Source: an uncultured Lentisphaerota bacterium
GTDB taxonomy: Bacteria; Verrucomicrobiota; Lentisphaeria; Oligosphaerales; CAITYL01
Reading direction: 5' to 3'
Assembly (NCBI GenBank): GCA_903894975.1
Contig: CAITSE010000347.1
Location: 1 to 45,465, forward strand
DNA: 45,465 bases
In this document: in pieces, positions 1-7,483 of the stretch
Numbering within the stretch: position 1 is the first letter of the stretch
Layout: each line of letters opens with the position of its first letter
Program-made: the position numbers and the translations under genes
The notes under the pieces: model-generated
Told to the model about the DNA's origin: nothing
Database searches by the model: none
What the model saw: only the letters and a program-made list of their open reading frames with translations

Positions 1-1934
1 AGCAGCTTGTCCACCACGATCAGCAGCTTCAACTGCCCCGGTTCCTCGATGAACTTCTTCTTGGCCTGCTTCTCGAACTCTTCGGCCTTGTTGACCGCCG
101 TCTCGGCCGGTTCGTTGAACCAGTCGGCCAGCATCTTCTGGTAGATGCCGTACTTCTGCAGGTTGTCGGTGTCCCCCTCGCCGGTGGTCTCGCCCTTGGT
201 GTCCGTCAGCGATGGCTGGTAGCTGGTGACGATGGCGCATTTGCCGGCCAGTTCCGTCTTGGCGAACAGCTCGTAGAACTTGCACGCCTCATAGATGCTG
301 CCGGCGACCAGCATGGCGTTCCCGCGCCCGTCCATCAGCCGCGGCCGGGTGTTCATGTCGAGCAACAGGTCATTGACGATGCTCTGCAGGCGCGACTGGC
401 TCGACAGCACCCGCTGCATCGTGCCCCAGCGCTGCTTGAGCTTGGCCTTGGCCACGGCGGTCAGCCCCTTGGTCTTCGCCGCAAACCACTGGTCTACCTT
501 CTCTTCCGACGTCAGGTTCTGGTCAATGTCCCGCGCCTCATAGCGCAGGTCCAGCACCACCCGGTCCTTCACCGCCTCGTCGTACTTGTAGGTGTGGATG
601 TAGCGGCCGAAGACCTCGATGCTCCGCTGCCTGTCCGCCTTCAGCAGCGGCGTGCCGGTGAAGCCGATGAAGACCGCCCCCGGCAGGATCATCTTCATCG
701 CCTTGTGCAGGTCCCCCGACTGCGTCCGGTGGCACTCGTCCACGAACACATACAGGTCGCCCTTGGCCCGGAAATCCTGGGGCAGCGCGCGTTTCAGTTC
801 CGTGACATAGCCGGCGACGTCACTCTCCGCGCCCTCCCCCGCGCCGAACTTGTGGACCAGCGAGCAGATCAGCCATGGTTCCGTGGCGTTCAGCCGGCCG
901 ATCAGGTCCTCGCCGCTTTTCGTGCGGCAGATCTCCTCGTTCACCCCCTTGAACACCTTCTCGATCTGTTCGTCCAGCTCGGTGCGGTCGGTGATGATCA
1001 GCACCCGGGAATTGGTCACATGCTCCCGGATCCACTTCGCCAGCCAGACCATGGTCAGGCTCTTGCCGCTTCCCTGGGTGTGCCAGATGATGCCACCCTC
1101 GCGCCGGCGGATGAAGGCCTGCGACGCACGCACACCGAAATACTGGTTGTGCCGGCACAGCTTCTTGATGCCTGCATCGAACACCGTAAAATCATGAATC
1201 AGCTCCAGCAGCCGCGCCTTGCCGCAAAGTTGGAGAATGTGCCGATCCAGGAGGGTCAGCTTCGCCTCACCCGCCGACGGCAGGTCCGCCGCCTCATCCT
1301 TCCACGCCATGAAATACTTCTCCGGCGTCCCGATCGTGCCGTAGCGCAGCCCCTCGGTGTCATTACCCGCCATCACGAGCTGCATGGTCGAGAAGAACGG
1401 CTGGATGAACTCCTTTTTCTGGTTGTCTAGGTTCTGGCGGATGCCTTCGGACACCGAGACCGTCGAGCGCTTGAGTTCCAGCACGCCGAGGGCGATGCCG
1501 TTCACATACAGCACGAGGTCCGGCCGTTTCGCGGCGGCCTTGGCGTCGGCGCCCTTGACTGTCACCTCCTCGGCGATGGCGAACAGGTTCTGCTCCGGGT
1601 GTTTCCAGTCCACCAGCCAGACCGTTTTCGTGTCCTCGCCCACGCCGGTCTTCACCTTCACGCCGTAGCGCAGCAATTCATAGACCGCCCGGTTGCGGTC
1701 GTACAGGTGCTGGGTCTGATTGTCGGCCACCTTGCCAAACGCATGCAGCGTCCGCTTGATCAACGCCGCGTCATGGCCCTGATTGAACAGGAACAGACGG
1801 AGCTGCTCCACCTCGATGTTCCGGTTGCCCTCGCGGTCGCCCCAGTTGCCGAGGAAGTCATACCCCAGCCGGTCCCGGAACAGCGCGATCACCCGGTCCT
1901 GAGTGGCCCGTTCAATTTGGCCGACGGTGGTCAT
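1..1934 (-). CDS. hsdR: Type I restriction enzyme R subunit (HsdR), partial, runs off the left window edge
   Basis: Manual translation from CAT at 1932-1934: MTTVGQIERATQDRVIALFRDRLGYDFLGNWGDREGNRNIEVEQLRLFLFNQGHDAALIKRTL...; Walker A GGIIWHTQGSGKSLTMVWLAKW and DECHRTQSGDLHKAMK motif. Absent from the ORF track, apparently because it is open at the edge. Confidence 0.93.
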   Translation of the reverse strand, partial: MTTVGQIERATQDRVIALFRDRLGYDFLGNWGDREGNRNIEVEQLRLFLFNQGHDAALIKRTLHAFGKVADNQTQHLYDRNRAVYELLRYGVKVKTGVGEDTKTVWLVDWKHPEQNLFAIAEEVTVKGADAKAAAKRPDLVLYVNGIALGVLELKRSTVSVSEGIRQNLDNQKKEFIQPFFSTMQLVMAGNDTEGLRYGTIGTPEKYFMAWKDEAADLPSAGEAKLTLLDRHILQLCGKARLLELIHDFTVFDAGIKKLCRHNQYFGVRASQAFIRRREGGIIWHTQGSGKSLTMVWLAKWIREHVTNSRVLIITDRTELDEQIEKVFKGVNEEICRTKSGEDLIGRLNATEPWLICSLVHKFGAGEGAESDVAGYVTELKRALPQDFRAKGDLYVFVDECHRTQSGDLHKAMKMILPGAVFIGFTGTPLLKADRQRSIEVFGRYIHTYKYDEAVKDRVVLDLRYEARDIDQNLTSEEKVDQWFAAKTKGLTAVAKAKLKQRWGTMQRVLSSQSRLQSIVNDLLLDMNTRPRLMDGRGNAMLVAGSIYEACKFYELFAKTELAGKCAIVTSYQPSLTDTKGETTGEGDTDNLQKYGIYQKMLADWFNEPAETAVNKAEEFEKQAKKKFIEEPGQLKLLIVVDKL

Positions 1935-1977
1935 GACGCGGGCTTTCTTTTCTGCAACAATGCCAGAAGGATGGAGG

Positions 1978-2721
1978 TCATGCACTTTTCGAGATTTTGT
2001 CCATGACCGAGTGTTTAAACCATGCCGGGATCTGATTGCATTTCAATTCAAGCTCGCGACCATCGGTTATTTCGGCGATCCAGGTGTGGTCCTTCGTTTC
2101 GCTGAAGCTTGAATTGTCAAAGATGTACGCGCGGTTTGTATGCCGAATGGCGGCATTCAACAGGTCAAGGGAGCCGTGGTAGCGGGACCTGATCCGGTCT
2201 TCCGGCACATCGTGACCGCCCTGCTGCACCCGGTTGCGCACGCGGGAAATGTTGATGGCCGGATCTTCGGTGGCGACATAATACAGGTACGTACGGTATC
2301 CCAGCCTCTGCGCCTGTTCCAGCAGGTCCACCTTGCTGGGATGCGACATCACCGTTTCAAACGTGAAAGACACGCCTTTCTCCAGAAGTTTCTGCTGGAT
2401 AAAATCCACCGCCACGGCGGCAAAATACGAGTTTACCTTGATCTCTCCAAACCGCAGGCGGCTCCCGTCCATGGTCAGCCCATCCGCCATCCCCTTTTTC
2501 AGCCTGGTGGAGTTTTGAAAGTACTCCAACACCTCTGCCACCGCAGGCGTCACCTGATATGCGGAAAAATCCAGAAAGCCATGTTGCCGGATTTTGTCTT
2601 CCACCTCATCGGGGTTGAGGTAGACACCAAGCAGTGGGGCAGACAAGTACTTCTTGAGCTCACTTTTGCCAGAGCCATTCGGCCCGGCAAACATACGCAT
2701 CCGTGGCGTGCCCGCGCTCAC
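1978..2721 (-). CDS. Zeta-toxin-like P-loop kinase/ATPase
   Basis: MRMFAGPNGSGKSELKKYL...GVYLNPDEVE...FTFETVMSHPSK. Probable GTG start overlaps the upstream stop (GTGA), better supported than the ATG at 2763 that lies inside the preceding gene. Confidence 0.8.
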   Translation of the reverse strand: MSAGTPRMRMFAGPNGSGKSELKKYLSAPLLGVYLNPDEVEDKIRQHGFLDFSAYQVTPAVAEVLEYFQNSTRLKKGMADGLTMDGSRLRFGEIKVNSYFAAVAVDFIQQKLLEKGVSFTFETVMSHPSKVDLLEQAQRLGYRTYLYYVATEDPAINISRVRNRVQQGGHDVPEDRIRSRYHGSLDLLNAAIRHTNRAYIFDNSSFSETKDHTWIAEITDGRELELKCNQIPAWFKHSVMDKISKSA

Positions 2722-2939
2722 CAGAGTTTGATCTTCGTGCCGGGAACCACGGGCGTGGGGCATTCAAGGGTTTTCACCGTTTGGCGATTCCCATCGGGGT
2801 CGATCCGGTAAAGCGTGTTACCGAAGCTTTCCACCACACTCAATCCCGCATCCAAGGCCCGTTTGCGGGCGGCCGCGAACGCGTCTCCGGACAAGGCCGG
2901 GAACTTGCTTTCCAAGATTTGGATTTCGTGGTCTGACAT
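2718..2939 (-). CDS. Small antitoxin-like protein paired with the zeta-like toxin
   Basis: MSDHEIQILESKFPALSGDAFAAARKRALDAGLSVVESFGNTLYRIDPDGNRQTVKTLECPTPVVPGTKIKLW; C-terminal TPVVPGTKI pattern recalled from proteins preceding zeta-like toxins; 4-bp overlap with the toxin ORF. Confidence 0.65.
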   Translation of the reverse strand: MSDHEIQILESKFPALSGDAFAAARKRALDAGLSVVESFGNTLYRIDPDGNRQTVKTLECPTPVVPGTKIKLW

Positions 2940-3068
2940 GGAAGCACCCTTCTTTATAATTATAAGGCATTGAGGGAACATAGCAAACGACTTCACGGGA
3001 AGCCTCTCGCCGGAATCGGACGATTCGCGCCACATATCGGACAATTGTCGGACGATTACACGGTGGCT

Positions 3069-3539
3069 TTAATCCTGAGCGTAGCAACGATCAAGGAAAG
3101 TCCGGATTTGGGGGTTAGTCCAGTCGGCGGCGGCGTCAAGAACGAGCTTGCGCAGGTACTCCTCGATGTCCGTGTTGCTGACCGGGTAAGGATTTCGCTG
3201 ATCCTCGTCATCCACATACCAATCCTCGCCCTGCGGAGTCTGCAACCACACGGCCTCACGCTCAAGGTCGGAAAGCTCTTCGGCAAGTCCATCCACCAGA
3301 GAGGCAACCGTAGTCTCGTAGGCACCCCAGGAAAAAGATTCTTCGCCTTGAACCTGAACGCAAATCTCATCCCACACCGTCTTCAGGCCGGAGTCTTCTC
3401 CGGACAACAAGGATCCGCCGCAGGTTTCCGGCCCCATCCGTTGAAGCTCCCGGATGACCTTGCGCGTCACGCGCCGGCATACGGTTTCCGCCAGGGCGCA
3501 AACAATCCTGGATTCCGAAAGCTTTTTTATGTAAGTCAT
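3069..3539 (-). CDS. Hypothetical 156-aa acidic protein
   Basis: ORF MTYIKKLSESRIVCALAETVCRRVTRKVIRELQRM...VWDEICVQVQGEESFSW...; ATG overlaps the stop of the upstream HsdR-head mini-ORF (ATGA). Confidence 0.7.
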   Translation of the reverse strand: MTYIKKLSESRIVCALAETVCRRVTRKVIRELQRMGPETCGGSLLSGEDSGLKTVWDEICVQVQGEESFSWGAYETTVASLVDGLAEELSDLEREAVWLQTPQGEDWYVDDEDQRNPYPVSNTDIEEYLRKLVLDAAADWTNPQIRTFLDRCYAQD

Positions 3540-3667
3540 TCCAGCTCTCCCGATGCGACGATCTCATCGTCACCCCAGTTGCCGAGGAAGTCATACCCAA
3601 GCCGGTCCCGGAACAGCGCGATCACCCGGTCCTGCGTGGCCCGTTCAATCTGGCCGACGGTGGTCAT
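3536..3667 (-). pseudogene. Truncated hsdR 5'-end copy (43-codon mini-ORF: 33 aa HsdR N-terminus + 10 unrelated aa)
   Basis: 3573-3667 matches the intact hsdR head at 1840-1934 with 3 mismatches in 95 bp. Translation MTTVGQIERATQDRVIALFRDRLGYDFLGNWGDDEIVASGELE*. Confidence 0.9.
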
Positions 3668-3706
3668 CTTGAGATTCCCCAAGCTCGGGTCTTCGCAATC
3701 ATGGTT

Positions 3707-5908
3707 TCACTTCGGATGCGGTGGAAGAAGCTTGTCGACTCCAGACTTCTCGTACCATTCACTGTAAATGCGAAGAAGCCGGGACCGAGTGGCCTTGGCA
3801 AAATCCTTGGCAGCCATCTTATCATTCATCGCGACTTCCTTTTGGGAGAATCCTGCAATTTCGTCTCCGTCGACGAAGCTGTCTTTGCAAAGATTGGCAT
3901 CTCCCCCCGCAAGTTTATCCTTCAGGCTCAACGCCTGATCCGATCGATTCAGCTCAAACGGCCAGGCGCGGAAGTTTCCGATGCAGTTTCCCCATTGGCG
4001 GCAGAATGCAGCGTATTTGCCTTGTTGATGATAGAAATAGGTGTGGGGGTGGAGATGATCGTAGTCCCATGGCCGGTTATGTCCCGCCCACAGGCTTTTG
4101 TTGGCAGGGTCGTAGTCTTTGAATCGCCTTGCCAAATACTGCCGCTGGGCATAGAGCAGCATCTCCCTGTTCCAGGCAACCCGGCCGCGGAATGGATGCC
4201 ACCGTTTTTCTCTGTTTTGTTGGATTGCCGGATCCTCCGTCCGGGTATCCCACTGCCATTTTTCTATATCTAATTCACTGAAAGTAAGATACTTGTCAAC
4301 CTCTTCTGGATGGAGAACTGGACACATCCATGCTTCTTTAATGGATGCTTCCAGTGCAGACCGTATTTTGGTCAAGCATATCCCCTCGTGGCATTCCGCA
4401 AAAATCTTATTAACCACCTTGCCCCTGTCATTCGAAAACCATTTCAACAAGGTGACCAGCCCTGGAAGGACAGAGGTCCACTCAGGATCCTCCATTGCCG
4501 GATTCCGTTTGCACCGATCCGAGAAGTACAGCAGAAGCAGATAAGTCTCATCGGATTCCCGTGCAATACTGGAGACAAGCACGGGCGGCAAACCATGATT
4601 TTTTTTCTCTAGATCTAGACTGAGCCATTCTTCCACCTTATTGGAGGCTTCGACCAACCGAAAAGAGGGATTCTTGACAAAAAAGAAGTCCGAAATTTGA
4701 GCATGCTGTTTTGAGATCGTATCGTCTTTCGCCGAGCCTACCGGGGCAGCTGCAATTCGTCTCAGAGCCGAAATGCTGACCGGTCCGCGCAAGCCTTTAT
4801 CTTCTGGCTGGGTGAGTGCAGCCCGGACTCCGAGGCTGACCAGGCGAGATGCTGGAACTCTGCACGTCTTAATTTCCTCAACCACATCGGTGACTTTCGG
4901 CCAATAGGCCTTAATCATGGAGTAGGCGAGTTCTTCGCCTGCCAATGGTGTTCCCTGGCGATTAAGACGTTGAAACAAATGCTCAATGCTGGAGATGTTT
5001 TCGGTGCCCATGTCGCTACGGCTATCCTGTTCCTGCCGGGATTCGGCGAGGATATCCGATGGTGCTTCCAAGAGGACAATTCTGGCCTGGGCGGCCGCAC
5101 AAAGCGCCCGGTAGATCCTTGTCCGTCCCACCGCACTTTCAGGATTGGAGATCTCCTCTGACGTGCGCTGGCACCATTTCAGTTTCCCGGACGCCTCCCG
5201 AAGCCTGGCCTGTACAGCCTCCCAGAACTCTGGTTCCTCACGGATTGGTTTATTCGCCGTAGTAAGCTCCAGCATCAACCACGCCATCGGAATGGGAGCG
5301 TTTGCTTTCCAAGGATAAAGCCCCTTGGGAGCGGGGCGTTTCGATGACCTTTCCTGCACAATATTAGGTGTTTTTTCAAGCCCAAGAGCGTCCCGCACTT
5401 CGGAGGCTCTCAGCGGCCTTGCATTATCGTCAGGTCCGTACCCCCAGGGGTGCGGCGATGTGGTAACACGGGTAAGAAACTGCCGGGTACTGTCGGAGGG
5501 AATGAGGTTTCCGGGGGCAATATCCAACCATAGAATTGAATGGGATGAATCACCCTTGATCTCTTCCGCCTGTACCGAAAATGGGTCGTGGAACCCCAGC
5601 GTAATCGCGTAACAGCGCTGTTGCCCATCGAGCAGATGATGTGTGATCGTATCAGGCTTGCGGCTTTTCTCCTGATCCTTGTGGGGCTGGCAGATGACCA
5701 GACTGCCGATGGGGAACCCTCGGAGAATCGAGTCCCACAGAAGTTCAATCTGCTGAGAGTCCCAGACCAGTCCGCGCTGCAAAGCCGGGACGCTCGCTTT
5801 AATTCCCCCCGTTTCCTGCGGCAGACAGTCAAGGTTCCAAGCCGCGATTTGCTTGAGGGTAAGAGCCGGCACAGAGGAGGTGGAGATATTCGTAACGGTG
5901 TTACACAT
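3707..5908 (-). CDS. DUF262 + C-terminal HNH (DUF1524-like) protein, GmrSD-like
   Basis: SVPALQRGLVWDSQQIELLWDSILRGFPIGSLV...HHLLDGQQRCYAI (DUF262 motifs); C-terminal WDYDHLHPHTYF...WGNCIGNFRAWPFELNRSDQ (HNH/DUF1524-like). Confidence 0.85.
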   Translation of the reverse strand: MCNTVTNISTSSVPALTLKQIAAWNLDCLPQETGGIKASVPALQRGLVWDSQQIELLWDSILRGFPIGSLVICQPHKDQEKSRKPDTITHHLLDGQQRCYAITLGFHDPFSVQAEEIKGDSSHSILWLDIAPGNLIPSDSTRQFLTRVTTSPHPWGYGPDDNARPLRASEVRDALGLEKTPNIVQERSSKRPAPKGLYPWKANAPIPMAWLMLELTTANKPIREEPEFWEAVQARLREASGKLKWCQRTSEEISNPESAVGRTRIYRALCAAAQARIVLLEAPSDILAESRQEQDSRSDMGTENISSIEHLFQRLNRQGTPLAGEELAYSMIKAYWPKVTDVVEEIKTCRVPASRLVSLGVRAALTQPEDKGLRGPVSISALRRIAAAPVGSAKDDTISKQHAQISDFFFVKNPSFRLVEASNKVEEWLSLDLEKKNHGLPPVLVSSIARESDETYLLLLYFSDRCKRNPAMEDPEWTSVLPGLVTLLKWFSNDRGKVVNKIFAECHEGICLTKIRSALEASIKEAWMCPVLHPEEVDKYLTFSELDIEKWQWDTRTEDPAIQQNREKRWHPFRGRVAWNREMLLYAQRQYLARRFKDYDPANKSLWAGHNRPWDYDHLHPHTYFYHQQGKYAAFCRQWGNCIGNFRAWPFELNRSDQALSLKDKLAGGDANLCKDSFVDGDEIAGFSQKEVAMNDKMAAKDFAKATRSRLLRIYSEWYEKSGVDKLLPPHPK

Positions 5909-5971
5909 TAATAGTTTTCCTATGCCACAACCTGTTCCCGTCGAAGTTTAATGCATTGCACGATTCACCGA

Positions 5972-6047
5972 TCATACCATCCGTATCCTTCCGGTCAGCA
6001 ACTCCTGCATCATTCCCGGCTTGAGGGCGCGGATCTTGTCCCGGCGC
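5972..6047 (-). pseudogene. Remnant of a second hsdS 3' end
   Basis: Reverse strand encodes QRRDKIRALKPGMMQELLTGRIRMV*, matching the intact HsdS C-terminus ARQDKTRALKQGMMQELLTGRIRLI*; 10 mismatches in 76 bp versus 7480-7555. Confidence 0.88.
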
Positions 6048-6077
6048 TGCACTTGGGGCGCTGATTCTTTGCCACTC

Positions 6078-6680
6078 CTAGGGGGGTGTCATGCATTGCC
6101 GGTTCAAATCACGAATCAATTCGACGATGGTCTGGTTTTCGGTGATTTGCCGGATTTTCCCCGAAACTTTTTCGACGAATATGGCGGTTTCATTAACTGC
6201 CATCCATGCAATGCGTCGCTGCCGCAGGATCGGATCCGCCTCTTCTCCAAAGGGATTAAAGTATGGAACCGAAAAGATGCTGCCTTCCTCCTTGCGATTC
6301 GCACGATTTTCTTCCGCCCCTATGAGGGTGCGGAGCGGTTCAAACGTGTTGGATTTGAGCACTTCGAGTGCCCGTTGACAGATTTGTTGGTCGCGCCCCC
6401 CGTGAAACAGGTGGAGTTCGAACTCTCGCCATCCGAGTCCAATATTTATTGAATCCTTCTGATCATCAAGATACCACCGGGTCTCCCATGGAACTCCCCA
6501 TGTGCAGCATTTCCATGATGGGCTCGAATGGTCGGCGAAATCCTGCCGCAGGGCCGTGGCACCGGTCGTTAACCAGCAATCTATGATCTTGTCGACTTGC
6601 TGCTGGATCTCGTAAAACGCGATCCAGCGGTCGATGGAATTGAACACGTTATGTGCTTCTTCGATTAGGTTGCGGCTCAT
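6078..6680 (-). CDS. Hypothetical protein, partner of the PD-(D/E)XK nuclease
   Basis: ORF MSRNLIEEAHNVFNSIDRWIAFYEIQQQVDK...; second Met overlaps the upstream stop (ATGA). Confidence 0.7.
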   Translation of the reverse strand: MSRNLIEEAHNVFNSIDRWIAFYEIQQQVDKIIDCWLTTGATALRQDFADHSSPSWKCCTWGVPWETRWYLDDQKDSINIGLGWREFELHLFHGGRDQQICQRALEVLKSNTFEPLRTLIGAEENRANRKEEGSIFSVPYFNPFGEEADPILRQRRIAWMAVNETAIFVEKVSGKIRQITENQTIVELIRDLNRQCMTPP

Positions 6681-7483
6681 GTGGTCCATAGCTCCTGGTA
6701 TTGGGAAAGGAAAGAACGCAGACGGTGATTCTCGGGTGGAATACGGGGAATCGCATTCTTCTCCCAGAGCGCTATAAGTTCCGCGAGAGAGCGAGTACAG
6801 GGCTCTAACGGCACGCGCTCAAAGTGATTCACCGTCGCTAAGCCAACCGGCCGTTCCATGCTATGTGATTCAGGAGACTTTCCTCCGCCCGTGGTCAGAT
6901 AGACCACATGAAAGTTTCGTTTTCGCTCCCCAACCTTTGCTTCATCCGTGGATTCCCACAGCTCCGGTTTCCAAAGGAACATCTCCTGATGCCAATACCG
7001 ATAAATCTGGTTCGGCTGATCGACGGCACCATTGGATTTGTTCTCGATGATGACCGCACTCTGCCGCGGAGGCTCGCGCCAGATCAGAATATCCACCCGC
7101 CCGGCCTCGACCGTCACATGCCACAACCCATCCTCTGGGTACGGAATTCCCAATTCCTCAAGAAGTGGCAGCAGGAACAGGTTTTTCTGACCGTGGGTGC
7201 CGTTTGGGTCTAACAGATCGCCCAAGATTCGGCTATGCATCGTTTCATTAATCTTGAGACGGGGCAAGGGGTTGAAGTTTGTGCCGGTAAGGCGGTTGGT
7301 TTCCGCGAACCGATTGCGGTTCAAAATCCAATCGTCCAGCAAGGGCCCAATACTCTTAATCTGGCCCAGGAGATACTCATCCTTCAGCCGCAGGTAGTCG
7401 TCCATGACTGCGCCGATTTCCGACCATTGGCTCCCGGATTCCGGGTGTACAGCGGATTGGATCTGGAGTCCCTGATGGATCAT
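6677..7483 (-). CDS. PD-(D/E)XK nuclease superfamily protein
   Basis: VDILIWREPPRQSAVIIENKSNGAVDQPNQIYRYW nuclease core. ATG at 7483 (MIHQGLQIQ or internal MDDYLRLK); ATGA overlap with the hsdS stop. The longer listed ORF overlaps hsdS out of frame. Confidence 0.8.
   Translation of the reverse strand: MIHQGLQIQSAVHPESGSQWSEIGAVMDDYLRLKDEYLLGQIKSIGPLLDDWILNRNRFAETNRLTGTNFNPLPRLKINETMHSRILGDLLDPNGTHGQKNLFLLPLLEELGIPYPEDGLWHVTVEAGRVDILIWREPPRQSAVIIENKSNGAVDQPNQIYRYWHQEMFLWKPELWESTDEAKVGERKRNFHVVYLTTGGGKSPESHSMERPVGLATVNHFERVPLEPCTRSLAELIALWEKNAIPRIPPENHRLRSFLSQYQELWTT

Noticed and set aside
594-1430. 278-aa plus-strand ORF
   Set aside because: Antisense to the HsdR coding frame, which is supported by Walker A and DECH motifs.
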